Shown here one piece after another: positions 27,661 to 37,898 of a stretch of DNA of 40,085 nt. The notes beneath the pieces were generated by a model. That model was not told where the DNA came from, searched no databases, and worked only from the letters and a program-made list of their open reading frames with translations. The stretch is from a virus: IMG/VR virus record IMGVR_UViG_3300045612_000399, positions 1 to 40,085 of that record; one strand, 5' to 3'. The number at the start of each line of letters is the position of its first letter. The stretch's first letter is position 1. The position numbers and the translations under genes were made by a program.

Positions 27661-28644
27661 TTAGGACGGCTCTAGATACTCGCACTTCTGTGCTAAATAA
27701 ACATAGCCATCAGGGGGATACGGGATATCCATATCAACTATTTCTATTAGCTCTATAGAGGGAATAGCCGGATCTATCTCATAGTGAAAAATCTGACTGC
27801 CCGAAACATAATAAAAGGTATTTCCTTGCCATGAACCGCGTCTGTTCCCTTCAAATGTGACAAGATCATCTGGATTATTGACGATAGTTAATGATCTTGG
27901 GCCTACCTCCCCCACCTGAAAATACCAAGGGTTGGGGAATACACCCAGCACGGCTTGTCGGTCGTTCCGAGGAAAGAAGTCATCAGTGCTAGTGCCAGCA
28001 CGATAGTCCAACCAACCATCACGGGCTGGATTAGTTGCAGGTAACACAAAACGCTCAGCAAATTCAAAAATATTAGCAGGACGATTGTAGGAATAGCTAT
28101 CTACCTGTCCGTTGAAGTCACGACTAAAAGATGTCGCTCTTGTAGTTGACTGAGCCAGTCCCTCCTCGGTTTCGTCTACGGAGTTTCTAAACTGTCCCCA
28201 CGAACCGTTATGGACTTGTGGAGTCATTTCTAGCCTAGGCCGACCGAGAGTCCAGAGATCGAACTCATAATATGAGGAACTGTTTACAGATGAGGGGTAG
28301 GTGCCTTCAAAAAATTTCAGGTGTGCTCCCGGCCCTGCCACTGCACTGTTATCTGTAGGCAAGAAGGCGGTTACTGCAACAGAAAAGCTAGGGCTACCAT
28401 AATTGACCGTAAAGGCGTAATCCCATATGTCGGTAGCCAGGTTTACCCGTTCGTAGAAGCGGGGCACTCCGTCCAGAGGTAACCCCAATTCTTGCAGTGC
28501 GCCAACATCGAGCGGCGTTGTTTCTGCATCCCTGACCTCGACCCCTTTCAACACAAACAAGCGATTGTCAGATATCCGCCTAAACAAAAAACTCATGATG
28601 GCAGTGCGACCGGAAGCATACCAAATATGTCCCAGGATGTTCAC
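27661..28644 (-). CDS. Hypothetical structural protein (327 aa)
   Basis: GTG at 28644 overlaps the upstream TAG; ATG 28596 (MSFLFRRISDNRLFV) is the alternative and fits a folded start better. Rich in aromatic residues and beta-forming segments (YYEFDLWTLGRPRLEM, NTFYYVSGSQIFHYEI). Likely a virion or receptor-binding component by location; no family recognised. Confidence 0.5.
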   Translation of the reverse strand: MNILGHIWYASGRTAIMSFLFRRISDNRLFVLKGVEVRDAETTPLDVGALQELGLPLDGVPRFYERVNLATDIWDYAFTVNYGSPSFSVAVTAFLPTDNSAVAGPGAHLKFFEGTYPSSVNSSSYYEFDLWTLGRPRLEMTPQVHNGSWGQFRNSVDETEEGLAQSTTRATSFSRDFNGQVDSYSYNRPANIFEFAERFVLPATNPARDGWLDYRAGTSTDDFFPRNDRQAVLGVFPNPWYFQVGEVGPRSLTIVNNPDDLVTFEGNRRGSWQGNTFYYVSGSQIFHYEIDPAIPSIELIEIVDMDIPYPPDGYVYLAQKCEYLEPS

Positions 28645-29420
28645 TAGACGGGCCTCAAGGTGACAGTAGCGATCAAAATTCCTTCGCCCGCGCTGGTCAC
28701 GTTTAGAGCCAAGTAGCCCCCCGCATCTAAAACGGTTTCGCCTAAGACGACGGCCCCGCCATTTATTAGCAGTGCCCCGGTTCCTGTTGTCGCGGTAGTC
28801 CCGTCTGAGTTCTTGTTCTGTAGTTGCAGTGTTTCAACTATTCGCGGAATGTCGTTTGATCCGATCACAGGATACTGCTGAACCGCTGGGCGTTGAATCC
28901 CAACTGTTAACAGGTTGGTCGCGGCGCTGATGACTTCCCACGCCCCATCTTCCGTCCCAGCGGCGCTAGTTCTCCATTGATAGAGTATCCCCGCATTGTC
29001 CCTAAAATAATGGTCTTGGGGATAGCGCGGGGGAAGCTTGATTCCCGAATCATCCCCTTCTCTGTCGTTGGGGTCAAATGTACCGCGCTGTGGCCCTCGA
29101 TCCGCTGCGATCTGCCCCAGGTCGTTAGCAACATTCTTGAAGGCATCAGAGACTTCTTTTCGCAATGCCTCTAAAGAAGGCATCCCGTCTACAATCCCAT
29201 CGTTATTGGGGACACGCTGACCACTTGGAGCAGATCCACTGGTCGCACTGCGTCGCAACGGATAGCCATCGTTTCCCCCTAGCTGACGATAACGACCGCC
29301 GCCTTGAGAGTAGGTTGTACGACTGGCGCGATCGCTGTTAGAACGACGACGCGCTTGACCTCGCTCTAAGCGACCGGATTGTGAATCAAGTGCGCGTCTT
29401 AAGGCTCTAGATTCCGGCAT
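28644..29420 (-). CDS. Hypothetical structural protein with Arg/Ser-rich N-terminus (258 aa)
   Basis: Residues 1-70 are basic and disordered-looking (ERGQARRRSNSDRASRTTYS). Residues ~80-110 are a helix (LEALRKEVSDAFKNVANDLG). The C-terminal part is beta-rich and resembles fibre shaft or head-attachment domains (ALLINGGAVVLGETVLDAGG). Overlaps neighbours by one base on each side. Likely a fibre connector. Confidence 0.5.
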   Translation of the reverse strand: MPESRALRRALDSQSGRLERGQARRRSNSDRASRTTYSQGGGRYRQLGGNDGYPLRRSATSGSAPSGQRVPNNDGIVDGMPSLEALRKEVSDAFKNVANDLGQIAADRGPQRGTFDPNDREGDDSGIKLPPRYPQDHYFRDNAGILYQWRTSAAGTEDGAWEVISAATNLLTVGIQRPAVQQYPVIGSNDIPRIVETLQLQNKNSDGTTATTGTGALLINGGAVVLGETVLDAGGYLALNVTSAGEGILIATVTLRPV

Positions 29421-32182
29421 TATGTGAACTGTCCTCCCGTATCCTTTAACCCGGCTACGCTACCAGGAAAGTAGCTAGCCTCAATTCCCCCGCTGTACGT
29501 GTTAACTACAGAATTGCCCGTAATCAGATGCTTTTGGCAACCAGTGGCAGGCGATCCACTGAAAGCGATGTCATAGCCAGCCCAGAGCGCGGTAGTTTGC
29601 AACTCCGTGAAAATCGAGAACTTTGGGGAGCCAGATAGCGTAACGGTTATTGAGTCGTTTAGCGAGATTCCCCCGCCAGATCTTTCCCGATAATGCCTAG
29701 CAGAATTATTGCTAACCCCAGCGCCACCGCTGATCGTGTAGTTGGTCAGGACAAAGATTGAGCTATTGGTTTCCGCTTGTATATGGGCACAAAAAACATT
29801 GCTGTTTGCCAAGGCGCCAAAGTTCACCGTGTCCAGTTTGATCTCGGCAAAATATTGAGTTCGTAGGGCAATATTCCAACTGCCATTAGTTGAAAGATTG
29901 ATATGAGTAAGGGTTACGCTTTTCAGCGTGACGCCTTGAACGTTTTTCGCTTCAACCAAGGCGCGAGCATCAACGCCATTATCAGCCAGATCGCCACTGC
30001 TTTGAAGAATGCCGCCGTTAAAGTCAAGAACTAAAGCTCCTCCCCCTACAGGCTTTTTCATGATCAGAGAGGCTGCCTGGTTCCAGGTTTGGGCGGCTAC
30101 GCCTGCTTGAATCGTCACTGTGTAGCCACCATCATCAATTCTGGATGCTGCATCGATCGCTCCCTGCCAAGTGAGAAAAGCGCCCACACTGTTATTGGTT
30201 AGTCCGGTGTTGCTGTCGTTGCCATCGCTTCGCACATAATAAGTGCGGTTTGCGGCAAGAACTGCCCGCCCGCCACTAACAGAGTCCGATCCGGCAACAT
30301 CGCCAGGGAAAGTTGCCGATCCGCCAACCACAGTAATGATTGAAGGATAGCTTGAATTGAACCTCTGTCCAGTGGCAGATCCGACATAGGTTTGATTGAC
30401 GGCTAAAATCCGACCGCTTCGTGCTGCGTAAGCGAAGGCGAAAGCGAAGGCGGGCGTACCCGTAACCCCAACAGTGTAAGAACTTTCAGCCCCTAAGCGA
30501 ATATAGCCAGCGTCATAGACTTCGGCATGGCTATTACCGCCGCCACTGATTGAATAATTGCTGATCGTTTGAATAACGGCTTCCGCGCCTGCAATCATGT
30601 GACTGTAGGCAGTGGGCCCAAAATCGCAACGATCAATCTCAATAAAAATATTGGGAAGAAACGTCGCATTGACAGCATGACCTGTCCCCGTTGTCTGGAT
30701 TTTTAAGCCCCGCAATTGATAGGTTGAGGCTACCGAACTGTTACCACCGAAAGCGTCGTTATTGGTCGTTGAGACAACAACATTGCTGGGCGTTGCCGGA
30801 TCGCCTTCAATGATGATCCGAGTAAACCCAATCACTTGCTTAAACTGCACTGGCGTCGTGTAAGTACCCGTCCGAACCTTGATTATGCCTTCATAAAGCC
30901 CCCCACCGTCGATCGTGGTCAAGACATCGATCGCCTTTTGAATGGTCAGGAACGCTCCCCCTGCCGTATTAGTCAGTCCGCTGTTACTGTTATTGCCATC
31001 ACTTCGCACATAGTAGGTGCGGCTAGCAGTAAGAACTTCCCGCCCGCCATCTCCGCCTCCCGCGCCGCTCCCTACCTGGGTTTTAGATCCAGATGAGTTA
31101 ATCGTGTAAAGTTTGCTATCGGCACTGTCAGCAAATAAGACGAGCGTTCCGGCTGCTGGTGTACTGGGATCTGAACTTTGCTCAGTGAAATTAATAGAGC
31201 TGGCGGCTGATACTGACCCGGTAGCCCCAGCCGAACCAGTCGCCCCCTTAATGGAAACAGTCAAGGCGGTTGCTACGCCATCAGCAAAGTTGCCAGTGTG
31301 GGATTGATAGGTTACAGGTACCGTTCTATCAGAACCGTTGTCTACAACCGCGCCGGAAACCGCAAAATAGGCTTTATTTCCGGCACTGTTGGCAGTCATC
31401 AGTATTAGTTGAGATCCTACAGATAAGCTGGCTAAGATCGCTTCGATTGCCGCACCATCTGCATCGGTTTCGGAGATAAAAAGGTTGGTAGTCGATGCGA
31501 TCGCTGCATTGTTAAACCTAATCTCGCCAGACGCGGCCCCGGCGCTTGTTCCCGTGTCAAAGGTAAGCGCAATTCCCCCGGCGCTCCCCGTATTCCCTCT
31601 AGGAATAGTAAAGTTGAAGGTAGCAGCGCTTGAACTGCCAACGTTGGTCACAGTAGCTCCACTGCCCGCCGCGCCAGTGGTCACGGTGCCTACCGCGATC
31701 GTTGCCGCCGTTCCAGTAGCTCCAGTGTTGCCTCTAGGAATAGTAAAATCGAAAGTGGCAGCGCTTGAACTGCCTGCGTTAGTCACCGTTGCACTGCTAC
31801 CCGCCGCGCCAGTGGTCACGGTGCCTACCGCGATCGTTGCCGCTGCCCCCGCTGCTCCGGTTTGCCCCTGCGGTATATCAAAATCAAATACAGCAGCGGA
31901 CGTAGTGCCGACGTTGGTCACAGTAGCCGGGTTACCCGTCGCAACTGTCGTCACATCCCCCACTGAGATAGTCGCCGCCGTACCCGCTGCACCGCCGCCA
32001 ATCAGAGTCAAATCACCTAATGAGGTTCCCGTACTGCGGTAAAGCTGCTCTGGTGACACATCTGTTCGCACATAAAACACGCCGGATTGGGTAGGAGTAA
32101 ACGCCGTAGGTGATCCGGTAAACGTAAGCGCTTTGCTAGGGTGTAGCGCCGCGCCGGACAACGCATTATGCTGTACGCTCAT
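29420..32182 (-). CDS. Tail fibre/spike with collagen-like and two beta-helix modules (920 aa)
   Basis: Residues ~60-200 hold three 45-residue repeats built around TAATIAVGTVTTGAAGS and AATFDFTIPRGNTG, a fibre shaft type with G-x-T-G turns. Two related modules follow, beginning TYYVRSDGNNSNSGLTN near residue 390 and TYYVRSDGNDSNTGLTN near residue 660. Each has the form of the N-terminal part of a right-handed beta-helix (pectate-lyase fold) as in phage spikes. It is directly downstream of the tail hub gene. It should bind or degrade a host surface glycan. Confidence 0.7.
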   Translation of the reverse strand: MSVQHNALSGAALHPSKALTFTGSPTAFTPTQSGVFYVRTDVSPEQLYRSTGTSLGDLTLIGGGAAGTAATISVGDVTTVATGNPATVTNVGTTSAAVFDFDIPQGQTGAAGAAATIAVGTVTTGAAGSSATVTNAGSSSAATFDFTIPRGNTGATGTAATIAVGTVTTGAAGSGATVTNVGSSSAATFNFTIPRGNTGSAGGIALTFDTGTSAGAASGEIRFNNAAIASTTNLFISETDADGAAIEAILASLSVGSQLILMTANSAGNKAYFAVSGAVVDNGSDRTVPVTYQSHTGNFADGVATALTVSIKGATGSAGATGSVSAASSINFTEQSSDPSTPAAGTLVLFADSADSKLYTINSSGSKTQVGSGAGGGDGGREVLTASRTYYVRSDGNNSNSGLTNTAGGAFLTIQKAIDVLTTIDGGGLYEGIIKVRTGTYTTPVQFKQVIGFTRIIIEGDPATPSNVVVSTTNNDAFGGNSSVASTYQLRGLKIQTTGTGHAVNATFLPNIFIEIDRCDFGPTAYSHMIAGAEAVIQTISNYSISGGGNSHAEVYDAGYIRLGAESSYTVGVTGTPAFAFAFAYAARSGRILAVNQTYVGSATGQRFNSSYPSIITVVGGSATFPGDVAGSDSVSGGRAVLAANRTYYVRSDGNDSNTGLTNNSVGAFLTWQGAIDAASRIDDGGYTVTIQAGVAAQTWNQAASLIMKKPVGGGALVLDFNGGILQSSGDLADNGVDARALVEAKNVQGVTLKSVTLTHINLSTNGSWNIALRTQYFAEIKLDTVNFGALANSNVFCAHIQAETNSSIFVLTNYTISGGAGVSNNSARHYRERSGGGISLNDSITVTLSGSPKFSIFTELQTTALWAGYDIAFSGSPATGCQKHLITGNSVVNTYSGGIEASYFPGSVAGLKDTGGQFT

Positions 32183-32183
32183 C

Positions 32184-34121
32184 TCAAACCATCTCCACTA
32201 CTGGACTACTACTTTCGTAAACAGGGGTGGCCCCATCAAGAATCGCTACGCTCGTTATCGGGATTGATGGGGGGTTTGGCTCCAGCAGGGTTGGAGCCGC
32301 TGTCGTCCCAACTAGGATCCCTGTCCCGATCGCTGTCGCTCGATCTGCGCTATGCCCAAAAGCAATGCCATCTATTCTATAGTGACGAATTGAGCCGTCA
32401 ATCATTACAACATCAACAGGAAAGAGTGGGGGTTGAGATAGTAGGGTTTCGTTGACGGGAAATTCAATGAGCGCCGCTCGGTGCCGTCCGGCTATTAACT
32501 CAATATGCTTTTGAGCAATCAATTCACATTGGCTATCACTAAACCCGTACTCTATCGGATAGAGCCGTTTACGAGTGCGACCACTGCCGCCGCCTGGAAG
32601 CGTATACGCGGCTTCCCCCGTGAATTCAATATCTTTGATAGCGCTTCCGCCGTCCCAGATCTCGGCCTTAGGCGGTTGCTCGTTGCCTGTGCTGCTGGTG
32701 CTGCTGCTGCCACTGGTCAGCGACCCTTTGGGGCTGGCCTCTGGGCTACTGTTTTTTGTCGTCTTGGGATAACGAACAGTTTCCGTGCGTCGCCAGCGAT
32801 CGCCGCCCTTGTTCTCCCAGGTCGTCTTTTTTTCTCTGAATAGCTTCATCGTGAGCACTGGAGCGTTCCAGACGTATCCATTACGCAACGACTCATCAAT
32901 GAGATACTGCATCCTGTGGCCCTGCTCGACTATTTGAGTAATGGTGTCGTCCGTATCTGAGGCATAAGTATAGGTCGTGACGTTCTGCTCAGTTAAGTCC
33001 ATGACCGCCGCGTTAGTCCTAGTGGGAAAAAAGGTAAAGCGAGGCTGTCTAATGTTTTCAATAACTTCAGTAAGCCTCCCTCTCTTGGTCAGGTCGTAGC
33101 CTTTTATCGTTTCCGTCTTTTTCCAGACACGCGGTACACAGGGGGACATCCTGCTTGTGTAGGCGATATCTTTGGCGGTGGCGGTGGGCGGGGACTCTTC
33201 GGTTACGGTAGTCCGGTGGACAACTTCGTCAGCATCCACCTCCCAACGGATCACGGTAGTGGTTCTACCGATCAGCCCCTCCCCTGGGCACAACACGCCG
33301 CCGTACTCGTAGGGTTCGCGATCGCCTGTCACTGTCACAATATCAATGATGGGCTGCTCTACCTCTTCTGTGGCGGCCCCTGGGCCTGCTACTCTCACCA
33401 ACTCAGGAGGGCTGCCTTCAACCTTAGTGGGGGTATAGGTGACCTCGTTACTCCCTAGTGTGATTGTGATGGCTGGTGCCGCTATCGACAGGTTTAACGG
33501 AGCAGAAACAATATTGCCGCTGGCATTCTGATAGATATAGCGAAAATCGTTGCAATGGGCGATGTTGCCCGCCTGCTGAATAAATGAACCGTTAGCGCCT
33601 TTCCCCTCAGGGAACGCGAGGGAGTAAGGCCATGTGCCCAGGCTAATGATGCCTAACGGGATCTCGTTAGCAACCAGCAGGTTAGTTGCGATCGCGGCAC
33701 AGCCTAGCGCTGTGCCTACCTCAACCCCAGTCTCATCCCTATCAAATTCATAGGTATCATGCCACGCCATTCGACAGCCCAGGGAAACGGTCAACCCCTC
33801 TCCTGGTACTGGGAAATCGGGTTCTTCCAGGATGAATAGTCGTCCATGGGGATGATCAACCCATCCCGTCCCGGCGTTGTTTCTACACTGAACCCTGACA
33901 GTTTGGCCCGGTCGCCAGCGTGCTGGGTTGTCGTAGGGGTCAATGCTTTCAGGGTTGCTAGCCACACTGGAAACGATCAGAGTGGCGTCAATAACCAGCA
34001 AACCAGATTCATCAACACTACTGATAGAGCTAGAAAAGTCAGCTATTGACGCCGACCAATCTTGCTCGTCAGCGCCAATCAAAACGCGAAGTAGACGGCT
34101 AGAAATATCAACGCTGCTCAT
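32184..34121 (-). CDS. Tail-tip / baseplate hub-like protein (645 aa)
   Basis: It starts 4 bases inside the previous gene (ATGA) and is followed by the fibre gene. The N-terminal part (DISSRLLRVLIGADEQDWSA, then RWRPGQTVRVQCRN and GRLFILEEPDFPVPGEGLTV) is beta-rich and has the 'displacement of reference frame' style typical of tail hub proteins. A Ser/Thr-rich low-complexity loop (SLTSGSSSTSSTGNEQPP) interrupts the C-terminal half. The position after the distal tail protein fits a hub. No lysozyme or peptidase motif seen. Confidence 0.65.
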   Translation of the reverse strand: MSSVDISSRLLRVLIGADEQDWSASIADFSSSISSVDESGLLVIDATLIVSSVASNPESIDPYDNPARWRPGQTVRVQCRNNAGTGWVDHPHGRLFILEEPDFPVPGEGLTVSLGCRMAWHDTYEFDRDETGVEVGTALGCAAIATNLLVANEIPLGIISLGTWPYSLAFPEGKGANGSFIQQAGNIAHCNDFRYIYQNASGNIVSAPLNLSIAAPAITITLGSNEVTYTPTKVEGSPPELVRVAGPGAATEEVEQPIIDIVTVTGDREPYEYGGVLCPGEGLIGRTTTVIRWEVDADEVVHRTTVTEESPPTATAKDIAYTSRMSPCVPRVWKKTETIKGYDLTKRGRLTEVIENIRQPRFTFFPTRTNAAVMDLTEQNVTTYTYASDTDDTITQIVEQGHRMQYLIDESLRNGYVWNAPVLTMKLFREKKTTWENKGGDRWRRTETVRYPKTTKNSSPEASPKGSLTSGSSSTSSTGNEQPPKAEIWDGGSAIKDIEFTGEAAYTLPGGGSGRTRKRLYPIEYGFSDSQCELIAQKHIELIAGRHRAALIEFPVNETLLSQPPLFPVDVVMIDGSIRHYRIDGIAFGHSADRATAIGTGILVGTTAAPTLLEPNPPSIPITSVAILDGATPVYESSSPVVEMV

Positions 34122-34633
34122 ACTTCCACCGCTGTAAATGTGAGTTGTCGCGCCTGTTGCAGGTCATCAGCCCATAAGCCCAAGTATTGATCCCAATCTC
34201 CGTCTAGTTGCAACTGGATTGAGAAAACCCCGTACCCTTTCCGGTTGTTAGCGCCCCATGAGGGAGTAGTTTCAGCCAATAAAACGCGGCTATTGTAACC
34301 CGTCTGATAAACGACCGGATCAATTTCGTCAATCAGTCTCAACGCTCCCCCCGCCTGTTTTTGATAGAGGGCCAAAGCATAGATCTGGTCAGCCTGATCG
34401 CGGCTCACCCAAGGGGCCAGCGTCCAGATAAATCGGGGTGCCCAGGCACCGCCTTGAATTGGAGTAGTGCCCCAGATACTCGGTTCCCCCGCACTGTCAA
34501 ATCCGAAAGCGGCGCGGCTAGAGAGGGGTGCGTCTTCCCCTGCCTCTGATAACGCGATCGCTGTGATGGGAGATGAGGCGAATGTTGTTGAAGATACGCC
34601 TGGGATGCCAATAGTAATCTCTCCAATAGCCAT
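34118..34633 (-). CDS. Distal tail-like protein (171 aa)
   Basis: Directly after the tape measure (start overlaps its stop by one base) and before the hub, the usual place of a distal tail protein. Beta-rich with many aromatic residues (WAPRFIWTLAPWVSRDQADQ, VFSIQLQLDGDWDQYLGLWA). No closer family recognised. Confidence 0.6.
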   Translation of the reverse strand: MAIGEITIGIPGVSSTTFASSPITAIALSEAGEDAPLSSRAAFGFDSAGEPSIWGTTPIQGGAWAPRFIWTLAPWVSRDQADQIYALALYQKQAGGALRLIDEIDPVVYQTGYNSRVLLAETTPSWGANNRKGYGVFSIQLQLDGDWDQYLGLWADDLQQARQLTFTAVEV

Positions 34634-37600
34634 TAGAACGCCCTCCCCCTGCTAAGTTTGCGAATTTGCTCTAGCTGTAGCGCCGCCATATCCTGAATTG
34701 GCTGAGCCGTAGTTAGATGATAGGTGGGAGACTGGGCAACGCGACGGCCCCGCCGAACCTCTCTTATCAGTGTGTCTAACTGAGCCTCCAATCTGCCCGT
34801 GTTGTTGCTTAGGGTGCCTGCGATCGCGGGGTTTCCCATCAAGGCGGTGGTTTGTCGTGCTGTAGCGACATAGCCCGCTCTAGACGGATAAATCAACTCC
34901 GGCCCTTCTTCCCCCACTAGGTACGGCTGCCCTGGCTGGATGGGGCCACCTAAGCGCCTAGGGGTGGGCGCGATGCCTTGCTTGGCTGACTCTAGAATAT
35001 TCTTGACCTGTTGAGCCGTCTGCAAGTCTAGTTGACGCTGTTGAGCCTTGAACGCCGCTTCCGCCGCTTGCTGTTCCTGATCGAACGTCCGTTCTAGTTG
35101 TCGTTGCTCATCCTTGAACGCTCGTTCTAACTGCTGCTGTTCCTGTTCAAAAGCTTGTTCTAGCTGCCGCTGTTCCTCATCAAATTGCCGTTCTAGTTCC
35201 TCCTGTCCACTGCGGAATTCCTCTTCGTCTAGTCGCTGTTGCTCCTCAAATTGCCGCTGTTGTTCCTGCTGAGCCTGTTCAAACTCTTCAGATCTTGCCT
35301 GTAACTTTTCTTCAAAATCCTGTCGCGCTTGTTCTAGAGGGCTAAGGGCAACTTCGTCTGAGCGCTGCGATAAAACAGAGCCCCGCTGACCCAGCACTTC
35401 CGACTCAATTTTTCGGCGCTTTTCAAGCTGCTGATCTTCTAGCTTGAATTGTTCCTTAAGGGCACGCCGTTGTTCTTCGTCAGCGGCCGCTTCAAGCTGA
35501 ACGCGCCGCTCAACTTCATCCGTGAGCACGTCAAACTCGCGGTTACCCTGGTCGCGCTCGGCGTCCAACTGCTTCTGAAATGCCCGTTGTTTTGCCTGCT
35601 GTTGATTGTTAAACGCATCCTGCGCTGCCTGCTGCTGGCTATTGAATGCGTCTTCCGCTGCCTGCTGCTGACTGTTGAATGCGTCTTCCGCTGCCTGTTG
35701 GCTATCTTGAAAAGCGGCTTCTTTCGCCCGTTGTTGATCGTTGAATGAATCCTCGGCCGCCCGCTGGCGATTCTCGAAAGCGTCAGACTGAGCCTCTTGC
35801 CCCGCATCAAACTGCGCCTGGGCTGTCTCCCTGGCTGTGTCCCGCTCCCGTTCGATTTGCTCAACGATTTTATCAGCGGCTTCTTCGGCTGCTTCGATCC
35901 GTGCCTTTTCCGCTGCCTCTTGTGCCGCCACGTAGCTCTGAGCGATCGCTACTCGATCTGAGGCAAGATCCGATTCTATTTGCTGAATAGCATTGGCGAC
36001 CGAGGCAGCCTCTTCCTCGCTCAATCCGCCCCCTGATTGAATTGCCTTTAGCTGGTCTAAGTATTTTTTATTTTGGTTGACCCGATCTTTCAATGCGGTT
36101 TCTTCCAGAGCCGCTACATCCTCGGCGCTGGCCCCCTCCTCTAAGCGACTGGCGATCAGGTTTTTGTTATCGGTTTCAATCTTTTCGAGAGCAGCGTTAT
36201 TGGCATCAGCTAATTTCTTCAGCCGATCTTCGACCGCTTCCGCTTCCTCTTCAGACGGCCCCGGCAATGCTGCTTTTTGATCATTCAAGGTTGTAGCTGC
36301 TTGCTGCAAATTGTTAAAAGCGCCGCCTAGGTTGTCGATCGCCTCTTTAGACAGGCCAGCTCCCTCTTTTAACTGATTAAGCCCCGCTGCATCCGCCCCA
36401 CCAATAGCGCCCACTCCCTCAATTAACTTGTCAATCTGGGCTAACAATGGTTCCAGTAAAGGGATAAACTCTCCAATTGTGTCGATCGCTTGACCTACTG
36501 CCACAGGCAACAGACCGAACATCTCCATCAACCCTCGCATTGCCTCAGTAACCAAGTTGATTGTGGAAGGGAATTTGAGAAAGCGATCGATATTGTCCCC
36601 GACGACTGGCAGCCCCTCGGCGGAATTAACAAGCTGCGTCAATCCGTCAGCCAATCCGATCAGGAATTGGATTGTGCCGCCAATGGCTTGAATGACAGTA
36701 GCTAGACTCTCTATCTGCCCTGCTATCTGCTCAATGTTGCCCTCTTCGGCTATAAAGGCTGTCACTGCGTCAATGATTTGAGCAAATTGATCTACCGCCT
36801 CATTAGCTAAGGTTGCAAAGGCAGCCCCTAGCTCCTCTGCGATCTCCGGGTTCCCCTCCAGGACTCCTTGCAAGCGCTCTGATGCGTCTGTGATTGCGTC
36901 AAACCCGTCAAAGTTTTCGCCCACATTGGCGAGGATTTCTGTGAACTCTTGCAGTAGCCCCGATGTCAATGGCTGAAAAGCTTTGAATACGGACTCCTGA
37001 AAGCGCGTAAAACTGTCCGCGATATTAGAGACAATGCCGGGAATGGTCTGGCTTTGGGCTGCCATAAGGCCCCCAAAGCGACCGCCTTCTGCAGTAAGGC
37101 TAATAAATGCCTGCTCTAGCTCGTCAAACCCGACTTTTCCCGCAGAAACCAGATCTCTTACTTTGCTTTCAGATACGCCAAACTGAGCCGCCAATTCTCC
37201 AATAATGGGGATGCCTCTCTCAGTCAATTGGTTGATGTCCTCAGCAAACAGCCTTCCTTGAACTCTCGCCTTGCCGTAGATGGTAGCGAGTTCCCCAAAA
37301 TCCGTGTTGACACCTGCGGAAACATCCCCGACCCGTCGCAAAGTCTCGATCAGGTTTTCCTGTTCAAAGCCAAAGGCTATTAATTGCTGCCCCGCTGCTC
37401 TCACCTGAGGCAGTTCAAAGGGCGTCGTGGCGGCAAAGTCGCTCAAGTCTGACAGAGTAGCTTTTGCTGCATCAGCGCTACCCAGCATCGTAGTAAAAGC
37501 CACTTCTGCCTGTTCCGCCGCGCCGCCTACCTGCAAGGTCTGTCCAGCAAACCCGACGATCGCTTGTCCTAGAGATCTCACAGCGCCCGTTACAGCCTGG

Positions 37601-37890
37601 ATAGCTGCAAAAGCCCCAGCACTCGCCAACCCTGCTAGAGCACTATTCAACCCTTGGGCCTTCCCTGACACGGCCCCGGTTGTTTTTTCTAGTTTTAATA
37701 ATTCATTAGTAATCTGCTTAATTTCAGCGTCACTAAGGTTATAGGCATCCTGTAACGCCTTGGCTGTATTAGCAACCCGCTTGTTCTGCTCTTGGAGCTT
37801 AACGACTTCGTCGTTGATTTTCTTAATCTCACGAACAGTCTGGGGGCCGCCTGTCGCTCCAATTTTGATGCCTAATAATAGATCAGCCAC
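34633..37890 (-). CDS. Tail tape measure protein (1085 aa)
   Basis: Longest gene in the window. N-terminal tape-measure domain around residues 70-330 (LAGLASAGAFAAIQAVTGAV, AEVAFTTMLGSADAAKATLS, FAEDINQLTERGIPIIGELA). The middle is hydrophobic and helical. Residues ~670-790 and ~850-960 are extremely Gln/Glu/Ala-rich with an 11-residue period (QQQAAEDAFNS; LERAFKDEQRQ). The C-terminus has the family's PYLVGEEGPELIYPSRAGYV motif. It sets tail length and is threaded through the tail tube. At about 1.5 angstrom per residue it implies a tail of roughly 160 nm (inference). Confidence 0.92.
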   Translation of the reverse strand: MADLLLGIKIGATGGPQTVREIKKINDEVVKLQEQNKRVANTAKALQDAYNLSDAEIKQITNELLKLEKTTGAVSGKAQGLNSALAGLASAGAFAAIQAVTGAVRSLGQAIVGFAGQTLQVGGAAEQAEVAFTTMLGSADAAKATLSDLSDFAATTPFELPQVRAAGQQLIAFGFEQENLIETLRRVGDVSAGVNTDFGELATIYGKARVQGRLFAEDINQLTERGIPIIGELAAQFGVSESKVRDLVSAGKVGFDELEQAFISLTAEGGRFGGLMAAQSQTIPGIVSNIADSFTRFQESVFKAFQPLTSGLLQEFTEILANVGENFDGFDAITDASERLQGVLEGNPEIAEELGAAFATLANEAVDQFAQIIDAVTAFIAEEGNIEQIAGQIESLATVIQAIGGTIQFLIGLADGLTQLVNSAEGLPVVGDNIDRFLKFPSTINLVTEAMRGLMEMFGLLPVAVGQAIDTIGEFIPLLEPLLAQIDKLIEGVGAIGGADAAGLNQLKEGAGLSKEAIDNLGGAFNNLQQAATTLNDQKAALPGPSEEEAEAVEDRLKKLADANNAALEKIETDNKNLIASRLEEGASAEDVAALEETALKDRVNQNKKYLDQLKAIQSGGGLSEEEAASVANAIQQIESDLASDRVAIAQSYVAAQEAAEKARIEAAEEAADKIVEQIERERDTARETAQAQFDAGQEAQSDAFENRQRAAEDSFNDQQRAKEAAFQDSQQAAEDAFNSQQQAAEDAFNSQQQAAQDAFNNQQQAKQRAFQKQLDAERDQGNREFDVLTDEVERRVQLEAAADEEQRRALKEQFKLEDQQLEKRRKIESEVLGQRGSVLSQRSDEVALSPLEQARQDFEEKLQARSEEFEQAQQEQQRQFEEQQRLDEEEFRSGQEELERQFDEEQRQLEQAFEQEQQQLERAFKDEQRQLERTFDQEQQAAEAAFKAQQRQLDLQTAQQVKNILESAKQGIAPTPRRLGGPIQPGQPYLVGEEGPELIYPSRAGYVATARQTTALMGNPAIAGTLSNNTGRLEAQLDTLIREVRRGRRVAQSPTYHLTTAQPIQDMAALQLEQIRKLSRGRAF

Positions 37891-37898
37891 AGTCCCCC

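Noticed and set aside
31485-32042. 185-codon plus-strand frame opposite the fibre gene.
   Set aside because: Shadow of the 45-residue fibre repeats; composition is Val/Ala/Pro-rich and it lacks a start signal.
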